Positions 8,327-16,962 of a stretch of DNA of 41,391 nucleotides are shown piece after piece. Each line of letters starts with the position of its first letter. Within the stretch, counting starts at the first letter, position 1. Made by a program: the position numbers and the translations under genes. A model generated the notes under the pieces. The model had not been told where the DNA came from, did not search any database, and saw only the letters and a list, made by a program, of their open reading frames with translations. Origin of the DNA: Opitutales bacterium (lineage in GTDB: Bacteria; Verrucomicrobiota; Verrucomicrobiia; Opitutales; UBA953); contig SIAU01000011.1 in NCBI GenBank assembly GCA_009691685.1, positions 1 to 41,391 of the forward strand. Reading direction: 5' to 3'.

Positions 8327-9397
8327 TTAATCGATTAAGCCGACCACATCTTCGGGCTCAACCCATGCGTAAACGGTCGACTTCGAACCGACGCGCTGAC
8401 GTGGATTAATTTCGGATATTTTTAAGACCAATCCTTGAGCGGTTGAAAAATCGTGCAGGGAAAAATCGCCCTGAAATAAAGTGTCGGTCACACTGCCCTC
8501 AAAAGAATTTTCTTCGGGGGCCATAATATCTAAGTGTAAACATTCGGGACGAATACAAAGCGTGAGCGCCTGGCCGACCGCGGGGGGATGTTCGACGTCA
8601 GATAAAGCCCCGTGGAGTTCGCCGAAATCCGTTTGAGCAATAAACTCGCCCGCCGCTTGGTGAATGAGTTTTCCCTTAATTAAATTAGCGGAGCCTAAAA
8701 AAGTCGCAATCCAGCTATTGAGCGGTCGGCGATAAACATCGAGCGGATTACCTGATTGGATGATTTTTCCATCACACATCACGCCCAGTTGATCGGCCAT
8801 CGCAAAGGCATCTTTCTGATCATGTAATACGCAGATGATAGTCATCGAACGCTCGCGGACCAGTTTACGAAGGCGATCACGCAATTCAATGCGACCGGCG
8901 GTATCCAAATTACTAAAAGGCTCATCGAGTAATAATAACTTGGGGTTGGACATGAGCGCACGCGCCAGCGCGATGCGTTGTTGCTGGCCGCCCGAAAGTT
9001 CAGAAGGACGACGGAGCGCCCACGATTTGGCGTCGACCGAATGCAACGCTTGGTGGGCGCGTTCTTTTACTTCAATCGGCGACAGGCCTGAGTCGCTTAA
9101 ATCCAGAGCTACATTTTCCCAAACGGTTAAGTGCGGAAACAAGGCGTAGTTTTGAAAAACCATGGCAGTGGACCGCGACGTCGGAGTTTTTTCTTTTAAG
9201 TTTTTTCCCTCTAATTTTACGGATCCCGTATGGCCCTCGATCAATCCGGCTAAAATCTTTAACAATGTCGTTTTGCCGCTACCCGAGGGACCGACGAGGC
9301 AATATAAGGAAGCCGATTCTACCTGGAGATTAACCCCGTTTAAAATTGGGTGTGAATCAATTTGGTAATGCAAATCTTGGATATTAATTGCGAACAC
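8327..9397 (-). CDS. ABC transporter ATP-binding protein (FbpC/PotA-like) with C-terminal TOBE region
   Basis: A 356-residue ATPase. It has Walker A GPSGSGKTT, Q-loop MVFQNYALFPH, signature LSGGQQQRIALARAL, Walker B LLLLDEPFSNLD and switch His in VLHDQKD. The last ~120 residues form a TOBE-like regulatory domain (LCIRPECLHL, FEGSVTDTLFQGD). The architecture is that of iron(III), polyamine or sugar importers of the MalK/PotA/FbpC group. No permease or binding-protein gene is adjacent, so the substrate is open and the ATPase works with components encoded elsewhere. The start is GTG at 9397. It diverges from clpP. Confidence 0.88.
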   Translation of the reverse strand: MFAINIQDLHYQIDSHPILNGVNLQVESASLYCLVGPSGSGKTTLLKILAGLIEGHTGSVKLEGKNLKEKTPTSRSTAMVFQNYALFPHLTVWENVALDLSDSGLSPIEVKERAHQALHSVDAKSWALRRPSELSGGQQQRIALARALMSNPKLLLLDEPFSNLDTAGRIELRDRLRKLVRERSMTIICVLHDQKDAFAMADQLGVMCDGKIIQSGNPLDVYRRPLNSWIATFLGSANLIKGKLIHQAAGEFIAQTDFGELHGALSDVEHPPAVGQALTLCIRPECLHLDIMAPEENSFEGSVTDTLFQGDFSLHDFSTAQGLVLKISEINPRQRVGSKSTVYAWVEPEDVVGLID

Positions 9398-9512
9398 GAA
9401 TGAAATTTAACCTTTCTGATAAAGAGGTGCAAGGATGGGTCGTTCACAATTTTAATAAATTAGCCGAGCGATGCTTGCCACCGCCCGTCTTTTCCCCAAG
9501 GTTATGGGTCCT

Positions 9513-10118
9513 ATGGCTAACGACGACGAAGAAGAAGAGAAAAACCCTGAGGCACCTAAAGAGGCTGCACCGAGCGCTCTGCTCATCCAGAAAAAATTTC
9601 TCGAACAACGTAAGCTCTTCCTCTGGGGCGCCGTCGATGATGCTTCGGCGAAAGACATCGTAGAAAAGCTCCTGTACCTCGAAACTTCTGATCCCGGAAA
9701 AGAAATCACTTTTTATATCAATACTCCCGGAGGTTCGATTACGGCAGGTATGGCGGTCTACGATACCATCCGCTTAATTACCTCACCCGTTAAAGTAGTC
9801 GTCACCGGTATGGCTGCGTCGATGGGATCCATCTTACTGCAAGCGCCGAAACAAAAAGGGGGTCGCCTCGTCTTCCCGCACGCTCGGGTGATGATTCACC
9901 AACCACTCATCATGGGTCGCATTCAAGCCCCTGCCGTGGATATTCATATCCAAGCTCTCGAGATGGAACGCCTGCGCGCTGAGCTGAATGAAATTCTCGC
10001 GAAGGCCTCAGGACAAAAACTTGAGAAAGTGGTTAAAGATACTGATCGAGATTTTTACATGACCGCCGAAGAAGCCATTGAATATGGTTTGGCGGATGCG
10101 ATAGTTAAAAAACTCTAA
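9513..10118 (+). CDS. clpP: ATP-dependent Clp protease proteolytic subunit
   Basis: Cytoplasmic serine peptidase that forms a two-ring barrel and works with ClpX/ClpA-type ATPases. Counting from ATG 9513 (201 residues), the triad is S103 (GMAASMGS), H129 (RVMIHQP) and D180 (DTDRDF); PGGS lines the oxyanion region. Starts at 9471 and 9504 are also in frame. I prefer 9513 because homology begins after an acidic, poorly conserved N-terminus (MANDDEEEEK), and because a CTTGCCA box lies about 38 bases before it. First gene of a probable clpP-rhomboid-prc unit (gaps 11 and 7 bases). No clpX follows. Confidence 0.95.
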   Translation: MANDDEEEEKNPEAPKEAAPSALLIQKKFLEQRKLFLWGAVDDASAKDIVEKLLYLETSDPGKEITFYINTPGGSITAGMAVYDTIRLITSPVKVVVTGMAASMGSILLQAPKQKGGRLVFPHARVMIHQPLIMGRIQAPAVDIHIQALEMERLRAELNEILAKASGQKLEKVVKDTDRDFYMTAEEAIEYGLADAIVKKL

Positions 10119-10129
10119 TCGACAGGTTG

Positions 10130-11023
10130 ATGGGCATCGGCAATCGAGCCTATATGCGAAATACGATTCCCTTTCGCTCAGGGATATCGGCTACCGCTAT
10201 TGTGCTGTGTTTGATTGTCGGATTCTATCTGGTTAATCTCGTCCAAGACTCGACGCGCACCGACTTAACCTCTTGGGCCACCCTGCCCGAAATTAATTCC
10301 GCCCCCTGGCAGTGGTTTACCTACGCCTTTATTCATTATAGTTTTTGGCATCTCTTGGGTAATGGGCTGGGGCTTTGGTGGTTGGGAAAAGTTGTCGAAG
10401 ATCACTATGGCGAAAAAGTATTTTACCTGACACTCAGCGGCGGAGTTATTTTAGGGGCATTTTGCTGGTGGCTAACGGGCGTGAATGGAGGGCGCGACGA
10501 AAATCATAGCTTAATTGGAATCTCCGGCGGCGTCTATGCACTCATGGTCGTGGCACTGCTGGGCCGACTCGACCAAGTCATCACCCTGTTACTTTTCTTT
10601 TTCATTCCCGTTAATATAAAAGCCCGATGGCTTCTCATCACACTCTTGGTCATCACGCTTTTGGGTTGGGGCTTTTCCGAATTACCCGGTCGACATACCT
10701 GGACAAGTTGGAAGCCGGCACTTGATTGGGCGATGGGCACGAGCCTCGCTCATTCCGCTCACCTCGGGGGATTTTTGTTTGGGTGGCTGATGTGGAAATA
10801 TCAAAATCAAACAAATCGCTCTGGTGGTGGCGCTCTCTCTACAATGAGCGCCCCTTTCGACGATGATCATTCAATGTCTCTTCAGCCGAAAAACGACCGA
10901 AAAATCAGCCAAGTCCGTGCCGAATTAGACGCGCTGCTCGATAAAATTTCCGTCAAGGGTTTCGGCTCGCTCACCGAGTCCGAAAAACGCAGACTCGCCG
11001 AACTCAGCGATCAACTGAAATAA
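10130..11023 (+). CDS. Rhomboid family intramembrane serine protease
   Basis: About 297 residues with six or more membrane segments. The catalytic Ser is in GISGG (S132 from ATG 10130) and the His in SAHLGGFLFGW (H211). HYSFWHLLGNGLGLWWLG matches the L1/TM2 His-x-x-x-N region. These enzymes cut transmembrane substrates within the bilayer. After the membrane domain, a charged tail ends in LDALLDKISVKGFGSLTESE, which resembles the short C-terminal domain found on many rhomboids of Bacteroidetes and Verrucomicrobia (DUF6576-like). I chose ATG 10130 because an AGG lies five bases before it; ATG 10154 is possible. It sits between clpP and prc. Confidence 0.92.
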   Translation: MGIGNRAYMRNTIPFRSGISATAIVLCLIVGFYLVNLVQDSTRTDLTSWATLPEINSAPWQWFTYAFIHYSFWHLLGNGLGLWWLGKVVEDHYGEKVFYLTLSGGVILGAFCWWLTGVNGGRDENHSLIGISGGVYALMVVALLGRLDQVITLLLFFFIPVNIKARWLLITLLVITLLGWGFSELPGRHTWTSWKPALDWAMGTSLAHSAHLGGFLFGWLMWKYQNQTNRSGGGALSTMSAPFDDDHSMSLQPKNDRKISQVRAELDALLDKISVKGFGSLTESEKRRLAELSDQLK

Positions 11024-11030
11024 AATTTCC

Positions 11031-13235
11031 ATGACCCTTCGCAGCTTCTTACTTTTTATTTTCGCCTTTCAGTTAAGTTACGGCGAACCCGTAAAATTTA
11101 CGACCACGGAGTTAATGCAGAATGAAACACGGGCGACCGTGGCATTACTGGAGCGCCTCCATATCAGCAAAAAACAGATGGCGGATGTGGATACGAAAGA
11201 AGTAATCATTACCTACTGCGAAAATTTAGACCCCGGTAAAATGTACTTCACCCAAGCGGAAGTAGAGGAATTTGTCAGTCGTTATGGCCGCAGCTTAGAT
11301 TTATATTTAACTCGTGGAAATCTCACCCCGGCGTTCGAGATTTATCAAGCGTTTCGCAAGCATGTGGAAGAGCGCACGGCTAGCTCTATCCAATCCTTAA
11401 ACCAAAAAGTCGATTTAACTCAAGCGGGCTTCTTCCCGACCGACCGAAAAAAAGGCAACTGGCCGAGCGACAGCAAGGAGGCCGATGATTTATGGAGCCG
11501 TCGTTTAAGATTAGATATTCTGAGTGAATTATTAGGCGATGACCGGATAACCAATAACAACCGCAATGAGCCTAAGCAAAAGCCGACGCACGAAACCAAA
11601 GCGCCCGAAGTTACTCCCGAAAAAATTGCAGAAGCGGTGGTGCGCCTGAAAAAGCGTTACGAAAAAATTAAAATCTATTTAAGTTTTGATCCCCAAGAAG
11701 TTGAGGAGCTATTCCTCAATTCCTATTCCACCCAGTATGATCCACATTCCATTTTCTTCTCCCAGCAATCCTTCGAAGAATTTGAAATCGGCATGCGCAA
11801 TTCGCTCTGCGGAATCGGCGCCACGCTCACCGACGAAGACGGTTATTGTACCATCAAAGAAATCTTGCCCGGCGGACCTCTCTTTCTTTCTGGCAAAGCC
11901 AAATCGGGAGATAAAATTATTGCCGTCGGACAAGGTAAAGACGGCGAGTTGGATGATATCGTCGGCCTACGCCTCCAGAAAACGATTAATCGAATTCGCG
12001 GAAAACAAAATACCATCGTTAAACTTTTAGTCGAATCGGGCGATGGCAGTGGTCGAAAAACCATCATCCTCGCCCGTGATCAAATTAAGTTATTCAATCA
12101 AATGGCCTCCGCCCGTTGCTTTGAAGGTCGGAACGGGAATCTTGGCGTGGTCGAACTGCCCGCTTTCTACGGAAAAAATCCTGATGGAACTGGTTCGAGT
12201 CCCACCAAGGATGTTGAGCAACTGATTGTTAAACTCAAAGCCATGGGCATCCGGGCGCTGATTGTCGATTTACGTAAAAATGGCGGCGGTCTGCTCAATG
12301 AAGCCGTCGATTTATCCGGACTGTTTATTCCAACAGGCTCCATTCTGCAAGTGCGCGACAGCCAGGGACGCATTGATAATTACCGAGATGAGAATGCTAA
12401 AGTCGCTTGGGATGGACCACTCATCGTTCTCACTTCAAAACTTTCTGCTTCAGCCTCGGAGATTTTCGCGGGTGCGCTGAAAGACCACCGCCGCGCTCTC
12501 GTGGTGGGCGATACCACCACCCACGGAAAAGGATCGGTACAGAATATCATCGAACTGAATCGCGTATTTAAGGAGCTGGATATCAAGTCCGCTGTTAAAG
12601 TGACTATTCAAAAATGGTATGCCCCGAGCGGATCATCGATTCAACTTAAAGGGGTCCCAGCAGATATCATTGTACCTTCCGTATTCTCCGTTCTACCCGT
12701 ATCCGAATCAGACTTAGACCGCCCCCTCCCTTGGGATTCTATTCCGGCTTCACTCACTAAACCCGATGAAGGTCCGTGGTTAAAAGCTCCGCTGTCGGAT
12801 AATTTAATTAATATTCTCAAAGAAGCTTCGGCCAAACGTCAGGCTGAACTTCCTGAATTCTCAACGCTTAATCACTCTATCGAATGGACGCGCAGTCGCA
12901 CCAATCGCAAAGAGGTCTCACTCTCACTCGAGCAACGTCGCCAAGAGCGCACCGATGATCTCACCTTCCGTGGGCAAGTTCGTAATGAGCTCAATCAATT
13001 CTCCAAAAATTCATTCAAGGCCACCGATGTAAAATTGGATACCGCGCTAGAACAGGAAAAGAAGGAAGGTCCTGAATATACAAATAAATCTAAGCGCCAG
13101 TCGCGCATCCGCGAGCCACTCGAAGATGAAGACTGGCCCGACTACGATATTCAATTGCAAGAAGCGGTCCGCATCGCCGACGACTGGAGCAAGTTAGTAG
13201 CTGATAAAACTTCTGCTACTACACCTACTCGTTAA
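11031..13235 (+). CDS. prc: Tail-specific (C-terminal processing) protease, S41 family, Prc-like
   Basis: A 734-residue periplasmic protease that degrades or trims proteins with non-polar C-termini. It has a signal peptide (SFLLFIFAFQLSYG), an N-terminal helical region as in E. coli Prc, a PDZ domain (about 253-345, with [20 protein letters not shown]) and an S41 domain. The expected dyad is S474 (in SASASEIFAGALKD) and K500 (THGKGSVQ); the spacing is one residue longer than in E. coli Prc. The C-terminal charged extension matches the Prc-type family (DUF3340 region). Third gene after clpP and rhomboid. Its stop codon abuts the stop of the exported ClpP-like gene on the other strand with no gap (TAATTA, 13233-13238). 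Confidence 0.95.
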   Translation: MTLRSFLLFIFAFQLSYGEPVKFTTTELMQNETRATVALLERLHISKKQMADVDTKEVIITYCENLDPGKMYFTQAEVEEFVSRYGRSLDLYLTRGNLTPAFEIYQAFRKHVEERTASSIQSLNQKVDLTQAGFFPTDRKKGNWPSDSKEADDLWSRRLRLDILSELLGDDRITNNNRNEPKQKPTHETKAPEVTPEKIAEAVVRLKKRYEKIKIYLSFDPQEVEELFLNSYSTQYDPHSIFFSQQSFEEFEIGMRNSLCGIGATLTDEDGYCTIKEILPGGPLFLSGKAKSGDKIIAVGQGKDGELDDIVGLRLQKTINRIRGKQNTIVKLLVESGDGSGRKTIILARDQIKLFNQMASARCFEGRNGNLGVVELPAFYGKNPDGTGSSPTKDVEQLIVKLKAMGIRALIVDLRKNGGGLLNEAVDLSGLFIPTGSILQVRDSQGRIDNYRDENAKVAWDGPLIVLTSKLSASASEIFAGALKDHRRALVVGDTTTHGKGSVQNIIELNRVFKELDIKSAVKVTIQKWYAPSGSSIQLKGVPADIIVPSVFSVLPVSESDLDRPLPWDSIPASLTKPDEGPWLKAPLSDNLINILKEASAKRQAELPEFSTLNHSIEWTRSRTNRKEVSLSLEQRRQERTDDLTFRGQVRNELNQFSKNSFKATDVKLDTALEQEKKEGPEYTNKSKRQSRIREPLEDEDWPDYDIQLQEAVRIADDWSKLVADKTSATTPTR

Positions 13236-14576
13236 TTAGCGAGCGCGGTACAGACCGTGGGGATCGTAGATCCACCAAGCGTCGAACGGATTAGATAATG
13301 AGGGGAGCTCGTAATAAGGCCTACCGCTTGCGTCGGCTTTAATCGAAACGCCGGAGTATTCCGATTGGGCCGACTTAGGTAATGTAGCCGTGGGTGTAGG
13401 CACTGGCGCAAGCATGTCGAGCACCGCCGTCTCTTCGATGCGGTCCACGACGACATCGATCCATTTAAGTTCTTTAGCTTTCTCACCAAAGGCCTGCCAG
13501 TCGCCCGTGGAGTCATTCTCGTACATCTTCTTAACAAAGTCATCCAGCGAGATGCCCATCTTCTTTGCCACCGGAGTCGCCATGCGTTCAAACCATAACT
13601 TGGTGAACTCAATCTGCTCCTTCAACACAGTCATATTACCTCTGACACTATTAGAAACCTGGTGATGAAGAATAATGGTATTAGGATAGCAGAAAGATTT
13701 TTCGGCGCACGTGGCAATCACCGCAGTCATCGACGCAGCAAAGCCTTTGACCACCACATACACAGGGGCCTTGGACGCCGTCATCGCCTTCTGAATGAGG
13801 TATCCAGCGGAAACGGATCCACCTGGACTATTATCCACTACAATGAAAATCGGAAACTCGCTGGATTGATTATTATAAAAATTAATACGCTGACAAATGT
13901 AGTCGGCCAATTGATCGGTGACCGCACCATTAAAGGTGATCCGACGATCGGTGATATATAAAACACCATCGACGTAAGGGTCTTTTAAATATTTCGGTTT
14001 AACATTCGCGGCAATTTTTCGGGCTTCGTCTTCTTTTTGAAAACGATTAATTTCATTGGTTAGGCGAGTCACCGTATTGCTCGCTTCTAATTGTAATTGT
14101 TTAGCATCCGCTTCGAGTTCACGAATTTTATTATTCTTCTCAATCAAGCGCGCATTGGAGCGAGCCAGCTCGAGAGCGGACTGACGTTCGAGTTTAGTGC
14201 GTTCTTCTTCTAAAGCAGAGGCTTCGGCTGAGGCTTTGGCTAAACGGAGTGAGCGCTCAGCTGATAGTTTCATCGCTTCGGAGTTTAAGGGTGCAATCTC
14301 TTCCATGCGCTTAGCTTCCTGGAGAGCAAGTTGAGCATCAATTAAAGCCTTCTCCACGCGCATGCGGTCCACTTCCTTCATTTTCTCTTTCTGCTCGGGT
14401 GTTAAATCTTCGCGGGCGATCGCCGGACCCGGTGCTACCGTGGTAGGCAGCGAGGCGTTGGACGAAGAAGGTGCATTTGCAGTGTCGCTATTCGCAGTCT
14501 TAACGGGTGTTGCTTGGGCAAAAAGAATAGGCCCAACCAACAAGCTGAAGATTTTCAAGGGAGTATGTTTAGACAT
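13236..14576 (-). CDS. Exported coiled-coil protein with ClpP-type serine protease domain (paralogue 1)
   Basis: 446 residues. The N-terminus is a signal peptide (IFSLLVGPILFAQA), followed by a Ser/Thr/Pro-rich linker to about 55. A long heptad-rich coiled coil covers about 60-190. A ClpP/crotonase-fold domain follows (about 200-385), with PGGS at 251-254, catalytic S282 (FAASM), H305 (LHHQ) and D359 (STGDW); all three match the ClpP triad in order and spacing. The end carries NPFDAWWIYDP (429-439). ClpP itself is cytoplasmic and has no coiled coil, so this is a periplasmic, apparently ATPase-independent relative. Paralogue 2 lies 17 bases upstream in the same unit. Substrates unknown. Confidence 0.85.
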   Translation of the reverse strand: MSKHTPLKIFSLLVGPILFAQATPVKTANSDTANAPSSSNASLPTTVAPGPAIAREDLTPEQKEKMKEVDRMRVEKALIDAQLALQEAKRMEEIAPLNSEAMKLSAERSLRLAKASAEASALEEERTKLERQSALELARSNARLIEKNNKIRELEADAKQLQLEASNTVTRLTNEINRFQKEDEARKIAANVKPKYLKDPYVDGVLYITDRRITFNGAVTDQLADYICQRINFYNNQSSEFPIFIVVDNSPGGSVSAGYLIQKAMTASKAPVYVVVKGFAASMTAVIATCAEKSFCYPNTIILHHQVSNSVRGNMTVLKEQIEFTKLWFERMATPVAKKMGISLDDFVKKMYENDSTGDWQAFGEKAKELKWIDVVVDRIEETAVLDMLAPVPTPTATLPKSAQSEYSGVSIKADASGRPYYELPSLSNPFDAWWIYDPHGLYRAR

Positions 14577-14593
14577 GTTATTGTTTTTTTAAA

Positions 14594-15757
14594 TTAGCGG
14601 TAAATGAATTCGGTGGAAGGATCGTAAATCCACCAAATATCAAAAGGAGTTAAAGGATTTAAAGCAGTGGTGCCGTTGAGACCATCGGGTTTTATTACAC
14701 CCAAAGCAGGAACGGCAGCAGTATTATTCACGCCCTCTTCGGTCATACGATCGACCACATGGGTAGCCCATTTTAGTTTAACGGCTTCAGTTCCTAAAAC
14801 TTTCCAATCACCCGTGGAAACGGCGGCGTACATTTGGGCGGTGAATTGATCGACTGTGATGCCCATTTTATTCGCCACTTTTACAAAAATTCTTTCGCAC
14901 CAAATTTTGGTCCATTTTAATTGCTGCTCTAACTGGGTCTGATTTCCCGAAAGCGAAGTGCTCGCTTGGTGATGCAAGACAACCGTCTGCGGGTAAACGT
15001 AGGAGCGCTTAGCCATCGTGGTAATAATCGCAGCCATCGAACCTGCATAGCCTTTAACGACTACATAAACCGGAGCCTGCGATGACTCCATCGCTTGTAA
15101 GATTTGGTAGCCCGACATCACCGATCCGCCCGGCGAACGTTCTATTACAATAAAAATGGGGGCTGTTTTATCTAAGGCATTATAAAAAGAGATGCGGTCA
15201 CAGACAAATTTTGCCAACGTCTCATCGACGATTCCATTAAAAGCAATTCTGCGGTCGGAAATACGCAAAACGCCTTCGGCAAGAGGTTCCAGAGGATACT
15301 CGATTTTCCCGCTCGTGGTTTCGACTACTTTTTTCTGTAGGCGGGCAATCTCTCCCACTTTTTCTAAACGCGCGTATTCAACGGTAGCCTGCGCATGGGC
15401 GAGTTTCACATCCGCTTCAAATTCTGCACGGCGGGCATCTTTTTCGCCTGAAGCCAAGGTGGCCTTAACGTTGGCAATAGAAGTCTTTAAATTGAGCTGA
15501 GATTTTTCGGCGTCATCCATCGCTCCAGCGGCCTCGGTCTTGAGTTGACGGATTCGATTTTCGACCTCGAGTTTTTTAATCTCTTGATCGGACGCTTGTT
15601 TAGCCTGGCGGCGTTGCGATTCTACTAAATCTAAACGTGTACGGATTATCTCGGCCTCCACCTCGGTTTGAATCGTTTCTGGGGTTTTTTCGATGCGACG
15701 GGTCTGAGCCTGCAATGCAGTTACCAAAAGCGTCAAAATAAGGGCCAAACGGGTCAT
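14594..15757 (-). CDS. Exported coiled-coil protein with ClpP-type serine protease domain (paralogue 2)
   Basis: 387 residues and clearly homologous to the next gene along its whole length. It has a signal peptide (LALILTLLVTALQA), a coiled coil with charged heptads (about 25-145) and a ClpP-like domain (about 155-340). The domain has PGGSV at 209-213, S240 (YAGSM), H263 (LHHQ) and D317 (STGDW), then a short linker. TPFDIWWIYDP lies near the C-terminus, with seven residues after it. The catalytic domains of the two proteins align without gaps over long runs (for example IFIV-xx-SPGGSV and APVYVVVKG). First gene of the pair; its start faces psd. A heteromeric complex of the two is likely but not shown. 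Confidence 0.85.
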   Translation of the reverse strand: MTRLALILTLLVTALQAQTRRIEKTPETIQTEVEAEIIRTRLDLVESQRRQAKQASDQEIKKLEVENRIRQLKTEAAGAMDDAEKSQLNLKTSIANVKATLASGEKDARRAEFEADVKLAHAQATVEYARLEKVGEIARLQKKVVETTSGKIEYPLEPLAEGVLRISDRRIAFNGIVDETLAKFVCDRISFYNALDKTAPIFIVIERSPGGSVMSGYQILQAMESSQAPVYVVVKGYAGSMAAIITTMAKRSYVYPQTVVLHHQASTSLSGNQTQLEQQLKWTKIWCERIFVKVANKMGITVDQFTAQMYAAVSTGDWKVLGTEAVKLKWATHVVDRMTEEGVNNTAAVPALGVIKPDGLNGTTALNPLTPFDIWWIYDPSTEFIYR

Positions 15758-15825
15758 CGGAGGGTATCGCTTAAATTGTCAGATAAATGGTTCCCTTACA
15801 CTCAAAAATTCGCAAATCTTACGGT

Positions 15826-16731
15826 ATGCAGCCGAATGACCCCATAACCTTCAAGAATCGCCATACGGGACGGATTGAAACCGAACAGGTCTACGGCGAA
15901 GCTTGGCTACAAAGAATCTACGGTAACCCCTTGGGCAAGGTCGCCCTACATGCCTTGGTCAAACGTTCAATATTCTCCAAAATTTATGGCTGGGCGATGG
16001 ATCGACCAAACAGTGCTCAACGGATAGCGCCCTTTATTAAAACTTACCAATTAGACACAGCCGAGTTCGCTGATGAAAATATTAATTCATACCAAAGTTT
16101 TAACGATTTCTTTTATCGTAAATTAAAATCTTCGGCACGTCCGATCGACGGACAAACGGATTGTGCGGTTTTACCGGCCGACGGTAGACATTTAGGCTTT
16201 CAAGACATTTCTAAAATCAGCGGCGTATTTGCGAAGGGACAGACCTTCGACATAAATAATTTTCTCGGCGATCAGTCGTTAGCGGAACGCTATAAGAATG
16301 GCGTCTTAGTGTGTTCGCGCCTTTGTCCGGTAGATTATCACCGTTTTCATTTTCCTGTGTCGGGCATTCCGACTGAGCCGACCTTAATCAACGGCTCGCT
16401 CTTTTCAGTAAACCCTTATGCGTTGCGACGTGAGGTGAGTTACCTTTGGCAAAATAAACGTCAGAGAGTTTCGATTAAGGCGGGGCCGTTTGGACTCGTC
16501 ACCGTTGTAGCAATCGGCGCCACTAACGTGGGCACCATTGTGGAAACCTATTCTCCGAATTCTCCTATTACTAAAGGAGAAGAAAAAGGGTATTTCCGAT
16601 TCGGTGGGTCTTACATCGCTACCCTCTTTGAGCCCAATCGAATTCGCCTAGAGGATGATTTAATTACAGCGGGTGAAACCCAACAAGAGCTTTACGCCAA
16701 AATGGGGTCACGTTTAGGTCGTTTAATTTAA
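15826..16731 (+). CDS. psd: Phosphatidylserine decarboxylase proenzyme
   Basis: Makes phosphatidylethanolamine from phosphatidylserine at the inner membrane. The proenzyme cleaves itself before a serine that becomes the pyruvoyl group; here the site is in GYFRFGGSYIATLF near the C-terminus, as in chlamydial-type Psd. Other family segments are YQSFNDFFYRKL, VLPADGR, CPVDYHRFHFPVSG and VVAIGATNVG. I prefer ATG 15826 because the family N-terminus (ITFKNRHTG) follows at once. The alternative ATG at 15787 would leave only 29 bases for two divergent promoters. No pssA gene is nearby. Confidence 0.93.
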   Translation: MQPNDPITFKNRHTGRIETEQVYGEAWLQRIYGNPLGKVALHALVKRSIFSKIYGWAMDRPNSAQRIAPFIKTYQLDTAEFADENINSYQSFNDFFYRKLKSSARPIDGQTDCAVLPADGRHLGFQDISKISGVFAKGQTFDINNFLGDQSLAERYKNGVLVCSRLCPVDYHRFHFPVSGIPTEPTLINGSLFSVNPYALRREVSYLWQNKRQRVSIKAGPFGLVTVVAIGATNVGTIVETYSPNSPITKGEEKGYFRFGGSYIATLFEPNRIRLEDDLITAGETQQELYAKMGSRLGRLI

Positions 16732-16751
16732 AAGACTAAATCGCAAAGCGC

Positions 16752-16778
16752 TTGCCAGAAGGCCGCGAGCAGTAAAAT
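16752..16778 (+). promoter_or_regulatory. Sigma-70-type promoter candidate for tRNA-Leu
   Basis: TTGCCA (16752-16757) and TAAAAT (16773-16778) each match the -35/-10 consensus at five of six positions, with a 15-base spacer (short). The predicted start is about ten bases before the tRNA. The region follows psd after about 20 bases. Confidence 0.5.
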
Positions 16779-16794
16779 CTTTAACACACAGGTC

Positions 16795-16875
16795 GCTCGG
16801 GTGGTGGAATGGCAGACACACCAGATTTAGGTTCTGGCGCCGAAAGGTATGCGGGTTCGACTCCCGCCCCGAGCA
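16795..16875 (+). tRNA. tRNA-Leu (anticodon TAG)
   Basis: 81 bases. The acceptor stem GCTCGGG/CCCGAGC is perfect with discriminator A. The D arm is typical of tRNA-Leu (GGTGGAATGGCAGACAC). The anticodon stem CCAGA/TCTGG holds the loop TTTAGGT with anticodon TAG at 16828-16830. A class II variable arm follows, then the T arm GCGGGTTCGACTCCCGC. The 3' CCA is not encoded (ACTT follows the stem). It reads CUA and other CUN codons. Confidence 0.96.
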
Positions 16876-16962
16876 CTTGGTTTAGTTTAGGTTACACGTG
16901 CCCAGTTGTCCCCTGAACTAGTTCCCCTTGCCCTTTTGCCTCAATTCTGACTAACATGACCC

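Noticed and set aside
11686..12067. Frames of 74-114 codons inside prc
   Set aside because: All are in other frames of a strongly conserved S41 protease and show no independent coding signs.
14594..15757. Calling the two ClpP-like proteins ordinary ClpP subunits
   Set aside because: Signal peptides, about 130-residue coiled coils and the C-terminal motif are absent from ClpP; only the catalytic domain is shared.
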